This document shows, piece after piece, positions 1 to 7,716 of a stretch of DNA of 15,319 bases (the stretch's first letter is position 1; each line of letters begins with the position of its first letter). Origin of the DNA: Polynucleobacter sp. UBA962 (GTDB taxonomy: Bacteria > Pseudomonadota > Gammaproteobacteria > Burkholderiales > Burkholderiaceae); the NCBI GenBank assembly GCA_002292975.1, contig DBCI01000024.1, positions 3,379 through 18,697 on the forward strand, written 5' to 3'. Below the pieces are notes generated by a model. It searched no databases, had not been told where the DNA came from, and worked only from the letters and a program-made list of their open reading frames with translations. Position numbers and translations under genes: made by a program.

Positions 1-258
1 GATAAGTGGGTCGACTATTCAAAAGCGAAAGACGCAATGTTTATGCATACCGATACAATTCATGCGCCATGGTATGTTGTCAATGCTGATGTAAAAGAAC
101 GCGCCCGTTTAAATTGCATCTCGCACATACTACAAAAAATTCCATATCACTCAATAAAACTTCCTGAAATTAAGTTTGGTAGGCGAAAAAAGACTCCATC
201 AAGTTACGTTCGTCCGCCGATGAGTACGCAACACATCGTACCTGACTTTTTTGATTAA
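1..258 (+). CDS. ppk2: Polyphosphate kinase 2 family protein, C-terminal part
   Basis: The reading frame is open from the first base and begins DKWVDYSKAKDAMF, so the 5' part lies outside the window; the ATG at 37 is internal. The visible 85 residues match the C-terminal part of PPK2 enzymes: a W-V-x-Y-S-x-A-K-D-x-M block, then T-D-T-x-x-A-P-W-Y-V-V and a K-x-R-A-R-L-N-C-I-x-H segment. PPK2 proteins transfer phosphate between polyphosphate and nucleotides in the cytoplasm. The Walker A and B motifs would lie upstream and cannot be seen, so subclass and substrate (GDP, ADP or AMP) cannot be assigned. The tail ends in VPDFFD and a stop at 256-258. No GC-rich terminator follows, only AT-rich TTGATTA repeats. 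Confidence 0.85.
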   Translation, partial: DKWVDYSKAKDAMFMHTDTIHAPWYVVNADVKERARLNCISHILQKIPYHSIKLPEIKFGRRKKTPSSYVRPPMSTQHIVPDFFD

Positions 259-477
259 TTAAGTTGATTAAGTTAATAATCAAGAAGGTACTTAGCAATA
301 TCTTCAAATCTTAGATTGACAAAAGACGTTCGCATCCACAGCCTTAATTAGTGTGTCGTAACTAATTGATCGATATTGATCTTCTTAATTTGCCAGATTC
401 TCTAAGCCTTAGGTCGCACGTTCGAACACGCCGGATCGTCGCAACAACCTTTGTTGGGTAGGCCAAGTAAGTCTAGA
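259..477. other. AT-rich intergenic stretch after ppk2
   Basis: This is noncoding as far as I can see. TTGATTA occurs at 251-257 and 264-270 and its complement TAATCAA at 277-283, giving a weak AT-only hairpin just after the ppk2 stop. A second small hairpin, CAACAA / TTGTTG with a 3-base loop, lies at 442-456. Neither is followed by a T run that would make a convincing terminator. With the next gene and the gap after it, this forms a patch visibly richer in A+T than its surroundings. Confidence 0.5.
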
Positions 478-855
478 TTATTTACATGGGACCTGAACAT
501 AGTTAATTATTTTTCCATTAATAATTATAGGTTCAGGGCATAGCCTTCCAGTATTATTTTTTTCATACTCCTGCAGTCTTTTTCTTGCATCATTGAGCGC
601 GTTTTGATGAGCTCGTTCTTCCGCATCTGGTCGTATTAAATGGTATCCATCGGGTTTTCCGTCTAAATCTTTACCTACACAATTCGATATAGTGCCGCCC
701 CTTAATCTACAGTTTGAATATCTTTTGCATTCATCAATGGAAACGACTGTTGAGCACTCCTTTGAATAAGGATTATTAAAAGGGTCATCTTTAGCGTACA
801 AACTTGTTATAGAAAGAAGAGCGCCAAGTAAATAGAAGTAAATTTTCATGACCAT
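478..855 (-). CDS. Small secreted cysteine-containing protein, function unknown
   Basis: I do not recognise a family. The 125-residue protein starts with a convincing Sec signal peptide: Lys4, a hydrophobic core at about residues 5-19 and a likely cleavage after SLYA (Ala21). The mature part carries six cysteines (34, 43, 49, 59, 106, 124), an even number compatible with disulfides in the periplasm or outside the cell. A charged stretch at about 75-100 (DAEERAHQNALNDARKRLQE) is probably helical. The first ATG is used here; the ATG two codons later is equally possible, since neither has a clear ribosome binding site. The gene stands alone on the minus strand in an AT-rich patch, which may mean recent acquisition. 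The signal peptide and cysteine pattern make a real gene likely. Confidence 0.65.
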   Translation of the reverse strand: MVMKIYFYLLGALLSITSLYAKDDPFNNPYSKECSTVVSIDECKRYSNCRLRGGTISNCVGKDLDGKPDGYHLIRPDAEERAHQNALNDARKRLQEYEKNNTGRLCPEPIIINGKIINYVQVPCK

Positions 856-1243
856 TGGTAAATTAAAGCTCTAAGCTCGCACCGTATTAAATCCAATAAT
901 CTTTACATTCAATATATTTATCTAGTATAGAGTGTTAACTATGTATCTGGTAGCATATTTTAATAAAACTGAATACATTATTGGCTATGTCTCTGGTTAA
1001 TGCCGGCATGCGATTGCTGTATAAAAATGGCTAGTATAAATTTTATATAGAGGTCATAATGTGATGCTAATCTATTATTATCTTTGTATTGATTTAGTTA
1101 TATTTAACGTCTTTAATCTTGTAGTTTTCATATTTGAATCCATCAAATATTAAAAGCTTGTTTAGGTTATGCTCAGAAAAAACTAAACTCGTAGAAATAT
1201 AGTCAAAATATATTATTGTTCATCTACTTTTTTTAAGGTTACT
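856..1243. other. AT-rich intergenic region of 388 bases, no gene seen
   Basis: I see no credible reading frame, RNA gene or strong terminator. The region is very AT-rich, with short T and A runs and TATAAATTTTATA-like partial palindromes around 1034-1050. It separates the small secreted protein (transcribed leftward) from the S9 peptidase (transcribed rightward), so both promoters should lie here, but I cannot pick a defensible -35/-10 pair. Immediately before the peptidase is TTTTTTTTAAGGTTAC, whose AAGG is the likely ribosome binding site. Confidence 0.5.
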
Positions 1244-3322
1244 TTGTCCATTTTTCATTTCTGCAACACACTCCATTTTTCTAAGTCGGTGATGATATTA
1301 GGAGTAACTTTTACTCTTGCTTCTATGAGCGTACACCCACAGGATGTTCCTGCAATCAAGACCATTATTACTGTCGGTGATACTCCACTTATTTTGCGAT
1401 CTGCGCTATTTGGCAATCCGGTAAAATTTGGAGCTCTACTCAGCCCTGATGGAAAATGGGTTTCTTGGATCGCTCCTGTCAACGGCCTGTTGAATGTGTG
1501 GGTGGCGCCCTCTGACAAACCTGAAGTGGGAAAAGCCATCACGGCCTCTACCGATCATCCAATTTCTACCCATTTTTGGTCAAGTGATAGCAATCAAATT
1601 CTATTCATCAAAGATAATGGTGGCGACGAGAACTTCCACCTTTATGGCGTGGATATTATTACTGGCAAGCAGCAAGACTATACCCCTTTTGCTAATGTAA
1701 GTATCAAAGTCATTGGTGTTTCAAGTAAACGTCAAAATGAATTGCTGGTCGGAATAAATGATCGTGACCCGCGCTGGCACGATGTTTACTTACTCAACAT
1801 AAAGACCGGTAAGCGAAAACTGCTTTTAAAGGGGGATGGCTTTATCAATTTTCAAAGTGATGATGATCTTCAATTGCGCTTAGTGGGACGTCCCAATGTG
1901 GTTGGTGGAATTGACTACTTTCATATTAAAGGTGGTGTTGTGGCAGATAAGTCATTCCTGAGCACCAGTTTGGAAGACAGCGGTACTAGCCCACTAGGAT
2001 TTACCTCCGATGGTAGAACCCTTTATTGGATCGACTCACGTGATCGGGATACCGCTGCGTTATTTGCCGAAGATACAGCGACCGGTCAGCGCAAGCTGAT
2101 TGGGCAGGACTCCCGCGCAGACCTGAGTGGCACGTTGCGTCATCCAGTTTCCGGTGAAGTTCAGGCTTTTTCAGTCAACTACTTGAAAGATGAATGGCAT
2201 TTCATTGACAAGCGTTTAAAGGATGACTTTGATTGGCTGGAAAAACATCTTGATAAGGATTTTTTCGTTGTAAGCCGTACTCGAGCTGATGATAAGTGGA
2301 TTGTTGGTGTCGACCTTTTATCTAAGGTCAGCGGGACCTATCTCTACAACCGTCAAACAAAGCACCTAAGGACTCTTTATGTAGCACGCCCAGAACTGCT
2401 GGGTGCGCCACTGATGCCTATGCTTACTGCTGAGATAAAGGCTCGTGATGGCTTGACCCTGCCTAGTTATTTGACCTTGCCAAAAGGCTCTGATATCAAC
2501 GGAGATGGGAAGGCAGACAAGCGAGTGCCAATGGTTCTGCTAGTCCATGGAGGTCCTTGGTTGCGTGACGTCTATGGCTATGATGCTCACCATCAGTGGC
2601 TTGCCAACCGTGGGTATGCCGTACTGTCCGTAAATTTTCGGGCATCTTCGGGCTTTGGAAAAAAATTCTTGACAGCAGGTAATAAGCAGTGGGGCTTAGC
2701 CATGCATACTGATTTACTTGACGCGGTCGAATGGGCTGTAAAGCAGGGCATTACTTCTGCCGATAAGGTTGCCATCATGGGCGGGAGTTATGGTGGTTAT
2801 GCTACCTTAGCTGCATTGGCTTTCACGCCCACCGCTTTTTCCTGCGGTGTTGCGATCGTCGGGCCATCAAACTTAGAGACATTATTAGCAACAATCCCAC
2901 CATATTGGGAAGCTGGAAAAAAGCAAATGTATAGTCGTATGGGCGACCCAACCACCATCGAGGGAAGGGAAATCCTTCGAGCCGCATCACCTCTTTATAA
3001 AGCTAATCAGATTATTCGACCGTTACTTATTGGGCAAGGTGCCAACGATCCTCGTGTCAAGCAGGCTGAGAGTGACCAAATAGTCGCCGCCATGCAGACC
3101 AAGAATATTCCGGTTACTTATGTCTTGTACCCTGACGAGGGCCACGGCTTTGAGAAGCCAAATAATAGAATTAGCTTTAATGCAATAGCTGAGGCGTTTT
3201 TGGGCAACTGCCTAGGTGGTCGTGTTGAACCTCTTGGCGCTACTTTACAAAAGTCGACAGCACAAATTTTGAACGGGGCGATCTATATTCCGGGCCTAGC
3301 AGAGGCTGCTGTCAAAAAGTAA
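1244..3322 (+). CDS. S9 family prolyl oligopeptidase-type serine peptidase, secreted
   Basis: A 692-residue protein with the two-part S9 layout: an N-terminal beta-propeller-like region (about 50-390) and a C-terminal alpha/beta-hydrolase. The full catalytic set is visible: oxyanion-hole HGGPW at 435-439, nucleophile Ser515 in GGSYGG, Asp602 in GANDPR and His634 in DEGHGF. The family cleaves short peptides, often dipeptidyl- or acylaminoacyl-peptidase-like; the exact specificity cannot be read. The start is TTG, chosen because AAGG lies just upstream and because this start adds Lys14 before the hydrophobic stretch (about 16-29), giving a proper signal peptide. The in-frame ATG at 1292 would remove the positive n-region. 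A D-x-N-G-D-G loop just before the hydrolase domain resembles a calcium-binding loop. It stands alone between AT-rich DNA and a convergent gene. Confidence 0.93.
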   Translation: MSIFHFCNTLHFSKSVMILGVTFTLASMSVHPQDVPAIKTIITVGDTPLILRSALFGNPVKFGALLSPDGKWVSWIAPVNGLLNVWVAPSDKPEVGKAITASTDHPISTHFWSSDSNQILFIKDNGGDENFHLYGVDIITGKQQDYTPFANVSIKVIGVSSKRQNELLVGINDRDPRWHDVYLLNIKTGKRKLLLKGDGFINFQSDDDLQLRLVGRPNVVGGIDYFHIKGGVVADKSFLSTSLEDSGTSPLGFTSDGRTLYWIDSRDRDTAALFAEDTATGQRKLIGQDSRADLSGTLRHPVSGEVQAFSVNYLKDEWHFIDKRLKDDFDWLEKHLDKDFFVVSRTRADDKWIVGVDLLSKVSGTYLYNRQTKHLRTLYVARPELLGAPLMPMLTAEIKARDGLTLPSYLTLPKGSDINGDGKADKRVPMVLLVHGGPWLRDVYGYDAHHQWLANRGYAVLSVNFRASSGFGKKFLTAGNKQWGLAMHTDLLDAVEWAVKQGITSADKVAIMGGSYGGYATLAALAFTPTAFSCGVAIVGPSNLETLLATIPPYWEAGKKQMYSRMGDPTTIEGREILRAASPLYKANQIIRPLLIGQGANDPRVKQAESDQIVAAMQTKNIPVTYVLYPDEGHGFEKPNNRISFNAIAEAFLGNCLGGRVEPLGATLQKSTAQILNGAIYIPGLAEAAVKK

Positions 3323-3431
3323 TCCCTTAAAAAATTAGGAAAGTTCAATGGGATGCTGCCTTGAGCTATATTTAGTAATTATTTTGGTAAGAAAGTATTC
3401 AGAATTCTCTCTTTTGGAATAGTACCAAAAA

Positions 3432-4082
3432 TCAGTTCAATTTAGAGTGTTGTTCTGTGCAAAGACCATAACTACTCCAATACAAGGTCAGACCATTGAG
3501 TAAATGCCATAGCCAATGTGTAGCCCCTATGGAGTCACATAAGGGTATATCCAGTTGACGACTCAGTAGTGAAAATGGAAAAACGATCACCGCCAGCCAT
3601 AAAAATCGAGCTGCTGACGCATTCGAGTATTGGGTCACCAAAGCATATATAAATAGTGCCACCCAAGCGCCTAGATAGATGCCTGGGGGCATCCATGGTA
3701 GAGCTGGCTTTAAGTGACTCATTAGTAAGTGAGCTAAAACAATGCTGACGATGAGCAGGAGAACTGACCCCATCTGAATCAATAGCGAGCTTCTAGACCA
3801 TTGCTTAGGGATCAGAAATGCAAAGGCTACTAAATATAGAGCGATTGCCACAACATCCAGAAGGCCAGTGAGGCGATTAGCGAAGGTATGGAAGCTAAAA
3901 CTGCCCAAGCCAATTAGGATCATTAGAGTGGCCATCAGAGCGGAGTGGGGAGATCTTAGGCGCCAAATGAAGAATCCTGCCACGATGAACGATAGATTGC
4001 TAATGGCATTAATTGGCTCAGCCCAAAAACTTGGATCTAAGCGCTCGCAATAGATATCAACTGAATTAAACCATGTACTCAT
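3432..4082 (-). CDS. CREST-family membrane hydrolase, alkaline ceramidase-like
   Basis: A 216-residue polytopic membrane protein with about seven hydrophobic segments and a short N-terminal D-I-Y-C-E-R...F-W-A-E-P-x-N-A-x-S-N block typical of ceramidase-family proteins. The CREST metal-site pattern is intact: Ser61, His65 (S-F-S-F-H), Asp76 (LLDV), His189 and His193 (HWLWH). The spacings 4, 11 and 4 equal those of human ACER3 (Ser77/His81/Asp92/His217/His221), so a zinc-dependent amidase or lipid hydrolase is likely. Asp9, Glu13 and Glu22 could correspond to the ACER calcium site, with one extra residue in the motif. The natural substrate is unknown, since most betaproteobacteria do not make ceramides. 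It is the last gene of a minus-strand group behind the CIA30-like gene, 75 bases away. Confidence 0.85.
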   Translation of the reverse strand: MSTWFNSVDIYCERLDPSFWAEPINAISNLSFIVAGFFIWRLRSPHSALMATLMILIGLGSFSFHTFANRLTGLLDVVAIALYLVAFAFLIPKQWSRSSLLIQMGSVLLLIVSIVLAHLLMSHLKPALPWMPPGIYLGAWVALFIYALVTQYSNASAARFLWLAVIVFPFSLLSRQLDIPLCDSIGATHWLWHLLNGLTLYWSSYGLCTEQHSKLN

Positions 4083-4157
4083 TGATAAGTCGCCCGGTAA
4101 GAGGTAAGCAAACTTTGCCGAAGTTGATTTTAAGGATTTGGTTTTATATACCTTAGC

Positions 4158-4706
4158 CTAAGCAGATTGCAGTGTCTTAAGTTGAATCGCAAAGCTTCCA
4201 GCCTGACTATTCGAAATTAGAATGCCAAACTCAATCACATCAGAAAAGGATAGGGTGGGCGCATGAACAACTTGTCCACGAAACGTCGCCTTAAATTGAT
4301 TTAGATGAAATTGATAACTTTGCCAAGTAGACTCAGCAATAAAGTCTGCAACATATGTCACCCGAGGAGCTAACTCAGTGCGCAAGACTAGCTTATAACG
4401 CTTACCATCTCCTTTTGCCAAAAGCTCAATAGGCAAAGTTCCATGAGGAAATCGTACTGATGAACGCATGGAGGCAAAGCCGCCATTATTTTCAAGAGAA
4501 ACTTGACCTTCAAAGAACATACCATGCGCATCTTCGCGAAGGCCCGATTGGGACACGCCACCCATCACACTATCATTCACAATCCAGCAATCTCGCATCG
4601 TATTCGGGTTAGTGAAATCCATGCGAACTCCTTGTGAACGTGATAGTTTGCTCCAGCATAAAAGGTAAACACCAGAGGTGCAAAGAAAATTTCTTCTTGA
4701 GTTCAA
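4158..4706 (-). CDS. CIA30-like protein with Tat signal
   Basis: The 182-residue protein carries the CIA30 (complex I intermediate-associated protein 30) signature: W-I-V-N-D-S-V-M-G-G-V-S at about 41-52, then F-x-G-x-V-S-L-E-N-N-G-G-F-A-S-M-R at about 65-81. In eukaryotes CIA30 helps assemble respiratory complex I; bacterial members are poorly characterised and adopt a galactose-binding-like beta fold. The TTG start is supported by AGGA four bases upstream and because it yields a twin-arginine motif, S-R-R-N-F-L at residues 3-8, before a short hydrophobic stretch. This predicts export of a folded protein by Tat. A start at the internal ATG (residue 29) would lose the signal. It lies 33 bases behind the DUF2784 gene, suggesting co-transcription. 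Confidence 0.85.
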   Translation of the reverse strand: MNSRRNFLCTSGVYLLCWSKLSRSQGVRMDFTNPNTMRDCWIVNDSVMGGVSQSGLREDAHGMFFEGQVSLENNGGFASMRSSVRFPHGTLPIELLAKGDGKRYKLVLRTELAPRVTYVADFIAESTWQSYQFHLNQFKATFRGQVVHAPTLSFSDVIEFGILISNSQAGSFAIQLKTLQSA

Positions 4707-4739
4707 CTTTTCCTGATAATAAAGTTGGTAGAGTCAAGG

Positions 4740-5120
4740 TTACTTTATAGGGGGAGCAGACTTCCATAGGTATAAAACCCAGACAACACAACATCCGTAA
4801 AGAATCGTAAAGAACTCCAATGGTAAATCCCAATATAGGATTTTGCTGATTTGATCAGCCCAAAATGATTCAGGGGCATGAGTACGACGTAGCAACGCCT
4901 CCAATACAGTCAAAGGACAAGTAATGTGAAAAATAGCCTCAATGGCAATCAGCACCATAAGACCGGCATGGATTTGGCGCAAGCGTCGTGCTCGCACCCA
5001 TGACCATTGCCAGTATGCGCCTAGAGGGATCAGTAGCATACCGGCTGCTAAAAAAGCGGCAATGGCAAAGTGAGCTAGTAATACGAGGTCGGCTAATAAG
5101 GTCATGGAAAAAGCATACAC
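4740..5120 (-). CDS. DUF2784 family membrane protein
   Basis: A 126-residue protein with three or four hydrophobic segments. Features seen in DUF2784 proteins include an N-terminal L-A-D-L-V-L-L-A-H block, a central H-A-G segment, and C-P-L-T-x-L-E-x-L-L-R-R after the third hydrophobic stretch. The biochemical role is not known. The longest frame starts at GTG 5120, but the ATG at 5105, directly before TLLADLVLLAH, would give 121 residues and fits the family start better. Neither has a clear ribosome binding site. It heads the minus-strand trio with the CIA30-like and CREST genes. Confidence 0.82.
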   Translation of the reverse strand: MYAFSMTLLADLVLLAHFAIAAFLAAGMLLIPLGAYWQWSWVRARRLRQIHAGLMVLIAIEAIFHITCPLTVLEALLRRTHAPESFWADQISKILYWDLPLEFFTILYGCCVVWVLYLWKSAPPIK

Positions 5121-5222
5121 AATAGATATGGCAATAGTGGAATGCAGTTTTTCCGACTATCTTCTGTGAATACCTGATATCTGTCGGAGTTTTGGCGGAC
5201 AATTAAAACGTGCAACGATCAT

Positions 5223-5510
5223 TTATTTAGGACTAAGCCACCAATTGAGTTGTGCTCTGCTTTTGTCATCCATTTGCTGGATGCGGGTATCAAAGTCCTT
5301 TAACTTAGTTTCAAGGCGAAGGACTTGTGCCTCAAGACCTTTATTCCTGCTATATATCTCGTCTAGATCTTCATTGAGCGACATAATTTTTAAGGTCAGC
5401 ACACTAATTAGTAGCAAAATACCAGTAGTAATAAACAGTTGGGCTCTTTGCCAGGGATTGGTTTTGCCAAGAAGTTCTTTGAGTGATGATAAAAATAGTA
5501 GTTTTTTCAT
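5223..5510 (-). CDS. Small single-span membrane protein with coiled coil, unknown
   Basis: Not recognised as a named family. The 95 residues fall into a short basic N-terminus, one transmembrane helix at about 25-43 (AQLFITTGILLLISVLTL) and a charged heptad-like stretch at about 46-82 (DLDEIYSRNKGLEAQVLRLE) likely to form a coiled coil, ending in L-N-W-W-L-S-P-K. The topology resembles FtsB/FtsL-type divisome proteins, but nothing specific supports that role and no division genes are nearby. No clear Shine-Dalgarno precedes the ATG. An open frame on the opposite strand over the same bases looks like a shadow because its translation lacks any protein-like pattern. Confidence 0.65.
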   Translation of the reverse strand: MKKLLFLSSLKELLGKTNPWQRAQLFITTGILLLISVLTLKIMSLNEDLDEIYSRNKGLEAQVLRLETKLKDFDTRIQQMDDKSRAQLNWWLSPK

Positions 5511-5834
5511 TTGATTGTGAGGAGTCTGTATTGGATTTACATCATAGATGATTGAATTAATTTTACTCAGTCTTTGTATGCTTTTGTTTTATGTAGATAA
5601 TAGGATTTACAAGATCCTCTTTATCGTAGGCATTGGTATTCTTCTTTATTTTATTTCGGTGCATTCCAATACTGAAACTCTTGCATTGCAAAGCCATCGA
5701 TACAGTGTGATAACGCAGTAGGATCTGGGCTAAGCTATTTCATTACTAGAGTTGCTTTGAAGAGATTGCGCTAATTTCAGCTCGATCCTTTGAACGCAAG
5801 GTATCGTGAAAGCTAGCTATGTGTGTTTCCTAAC
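5511..5834. other. Gap of 324 bases between small membrane protein and BLUF gene
   Basis: Apart from the candidate 57-codon frame at 5548-5721, I see nothing coding. The right part (5722-5834) lies downstream of the BLUF gene, which is read leftward; it shows no clear hairpin plus T run. The left edge should contain the promoter of the 5223-5510 gene. Confidence 0.4.
5548..5721 (+). CDS. Possible 57-aa membrane microprotein
   Basis: An ATG at 5548 opens a frame of 57 codons ending at TAG 5719-5721. The product has two hydrophobic stretches (about 2-16, IELILLSLCMLLFYV, and 20-38, IYKILFIVGIGILLYFISV) separated by a short polar turn (D-N-R), then a polar tail. It is divergent from the small membrane protein at 5223-5510. 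Against it: an in-frame stop sits right before the ATG, the nearest GGA is about 12 bases upstream, and AT-rich DNA easily yields hydrophobic frames. I rate it a candidate only. Confidence 0.35.
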   Translation: MIELILLSLCMLLFYVDNRIYKILFIVGIGILLYFISVHSNTETLALQSHRYSVITQ

Positions 5835-6299
5835 TTACGACTTACTTAGTTGCTGAAGAGAGCCGGTATTAAGCTCATTTAGCATCTCAGCTAGAACTTT
5901 CTTTTGCTTGGCGTCCGTTGCTTCTTGTTTGGCATCGTTTAGGACATCACGGATATCGGCAGCCTCAACTAACTCCATGCCCCAATCTGGAAATAAGCGA
6001 TCACGAATTTCGTTTTCTTCGCGCAACAACACCACTTTTGAGTGTCGTGAATCCGCATTAATGATTTTCATAAGGCTGGTGACGTTGTCTCGGGGACCTT
6101 CTAGCCATTGAAAAAAGATACCACTTCCGAAGACCAATAGACCTGTGATGCCAAATCGAGGATTATGATGTTTTGCAGTAGCAATAATCCTTGATATGGA
6201 GTCATCATCCATTCCAGGTGCAGCCCGGCTACAGTAGACTAAATTATGGATCGCCTGATCCAGACCCTCATCATCTTGCAGAAGATGGACAGCATCCAT
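5835..6299 (-). CDS. BLUF-domain blue-light receptor (FAD-binding)
   Basis: A 154-residue stand-alone BLUF protein. The domain spans about residues 18-112 and shows the photochemical residues: Tyr22 (LVYCSRA), Asn46 (HNPRFGITG), Gln64 (FFQWLEGP), Trp106 and Met108 (FPDWGM). The Tyr-to-Asn and Tyr-to-Gln spacings of 24 and 42 equal those in AppA, with one extra residue before the Trp. BLUF domains bind FAD and respond to blue light by hydrogen-bond rearrangement around Tyr and Gln. There is no fused output domain; about 40 charged residues (113-154) form likely helices for partner binding. An AGGG lies eight bases before the ATG. The partner and output are unknown; the neighbours give no hint. 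It lies 150 bases behind the PLP enzyme gene. Confidence 0.93.
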   Translation of the reverse strand: MDAVHLLQDDEGLDQAIHNLVYCSRAAPGMDDDSISRIIATAKHHNPRFGITGLLVFGSGIFFQWLEGPRDNVTSLMKIINADSRHSKVVLLREENEIRDRLFPDWGMELVEAADIRDVLNDAKQEATDAKQKKVLAEMLNELNTGSLQQLSKS

Positions 6300-6449
6300 A
6301 AGGTAAGCCCTAATATGTGAGTGCCTAGACTCATAGCACCTTGCGCTAAGTCGGCATCTGTATATTACCTCTTAATCAGTATGAGAGCTTGTTGTTCTAG
6401 AAAAATCCTCGTAATAAACCCCCAATTACTTTTGGATGCCCCAGCAATC

Positions 6450-7565
6450 TTATAACAAGGCACCCCGAGCTGCTATTGGCCAGACAGCCTCCACATGATT
6501 ACCACGAATGCAGATTAGCTCGTCGTATAAATTGACGGTTGGATCACAGTGACCAGGAATCAGCATGATGGAGTCACCTAACTTTATCGTTGACTCTGCT
6601 GTGAGGTCTAATATGCCATGTTCATCGGAGGCTTTGCGGTAGATCGCATCCTTGCGTTGCCAGACCGCGGGCATTCCCGAGTCCACACTGGAAGCTTTCA
6701 AGCCAGCATCTACCACCGCGCGACTTGGCGTTGGATGACTGAGTATTGCTGTTTTGATAAATAAGGCATGCTCAAAGGGCAAATCATGCCCATCTCGCTG
6801 GTTAGCCGCATAGTCACGATCCATAAAAATATAGGAACCGGCTTGAACCTCATTAAAAACAGTAGAGCTCCCCTCTAGCATGACCGAACCCGTTCCGGCC
6901 CCAGTAATGCGTTGGACCCGTATCCCTATTTTTTCAATTGCCTCTTTACTTGCGCTAGCAATGGCGCATGTGGCAGCAATTGCACTTTGGCGTTCCTGGG
7001 GGAGTCGAAAGTGCTGTGCGCTTCCGTGATAACACTGCAAGCCCATAAAATTTAAGTAGGGCGCTTGATCAATTTGCAAAGCCATAGAGACCGCCTGCTC
7101 AATCGAGGTAACCCCACACCGACCCATCCCAACATCTACATCAATATAGACGTCGATCTGTATCTGACGAAGAGCGCTAGCTCGGGCGAAGGCGGATAGT
7201 TGGTCATCGTGGTCAACCAATACCCCGATAGTGGCTCTTTTGGCCAAGTCAATCGCATGCGCCACTTTCTGCTCACCAACAAGCTGATTGGTAATCAAAA
7301 TATCATCTACGCCAGCATCCACAAAGACTGCTGCTTCACTGACCTTTTGGCAACAAATACCAATCGCGCCCGCTTTGATTTGTCGCAATGCAATCTCAGG
7401 ACACTTATGACTTTTAGCATGAGGGCGCAAGCGAACACCCGCTTTAGACATCGCTTCTTGTAAGCGCTTCATATTGCGCTCAAACGCATCTAAATCAAGT
7501 ACTAATGCAGGGGTATCGATCGTATCAAAGTGATCGCCAGCATGAGCTGCTTTCCAAGGTGACAT
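6450..7565 (-). CDS. PLP enzyme of the D-threonine / 3-hydroxy-D-aspartate aldolase family
   Basis: A fold-type III (alanine-racemase-like) PLP protein of 371 residues. From this start, D-T-P-A-L-V-L-D-L-D-A begins at about residue 17, the PLP lysine is Lys51 in RPHAKSHK, G-A-G-T-G-S marks the phosphate site, and His339/Asp341 in GHCDPTVNLYD form the metal site of D-threonine aldolase and D-serine dehydratase relatives. These enzymes split D-threonine or 3-hydroxy-D-aspartate to glycine plus aldehyde, usually with a divalent metal. D-serine dehydratase is a less likely alternative. I chose ATG 7565 because AGGG lies eight bases upstream; the longer frame from ATG 7598 lacks a binding site and adds 11 residues the family does not need. 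It is divergent from modA. Confidence 0.88.
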   Translation of the reverse strand: MSPWKAAHAGDHFDTIDTPALVLDLDAFERNMKRLQEAMSKAGVRLRPHAKSHKCPEIALRQIKAGAIGICCQKVSEAAVFVDAGVDDILITNQLVGEQKVAHAIDLAKRATIGVLVDHDDQLSAFARASALRQIQIDVYIDVDVGMGRCGVTSIEQAVSMALQIDQAPYLNFMGLQCYHGSAQHFRLPQERQSAIAATCAIASASKEAIEKIGIRVQRITGAGTGSVMLEGSSTVFNEVQAGSYIFMDRDYAANQRDGHDLPFEHALFIKTAILSHPTPSRAVVDAGLKASSVDSGMPAVWQRKDAIYRKASDEHGILDLTAESTIKLGDSIMLIPGHCDPTVNLYDELICIRGNHVEAVWPIAARGALL

Positions 7566-7716
7566 AGATTTCGCCCTAAATGAATATGTTCTTGGCATTG
7601 TAATAGCAGGAATCTAGGATGCTTTGTGGCACTATGCCTTGATTGCATTCTCCTCAGTTAGTAAGGAATCTATGATTTACACTTGCTGTCATGGTTGATA
7701 AAAAAGATCTCTAAAG
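7566..7716. promoter_or_regulatory. Divergent promoter region with a 9-bp direct repeat
   Basis: These bases separate the aldolase gene (leftward) from modA (rightward), so both promoters should lie here. AGGAATCTA occurs twice, at 7608-7616 and 7664-7672, which could be half-sites for a regulator or chance. I cannot assign convincing -35/-10 boxes. Confidence 0.3.

Noticed and set aside
251..283. TTGATTA/TAATCAA hairpin as ppk2 terminator
   Set aside because: The stem is AT-only, with a long loop and no following T run; an intrinsic terminator is not convincing.
410..440. tRNA-like T-arm (GGTCGCACGTTCGAACACGCCGG)
   Set aside because: GTTCGAA resembles a T loop, but the T stem does not pair, no anticodon stem fits upstream, and there is no acceptor stem. 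At most a degraded remnant; not supported as tRNA or attachment site.
5245..5514. 89-codon frame on the plus strand opposite the small membrane protein
   Set aside because: Its translation is Ser/Arg/Leu-rich without domain or signal features, while the minus-strand product has an ordered helix plus coiled coil. Treated as a shadow.
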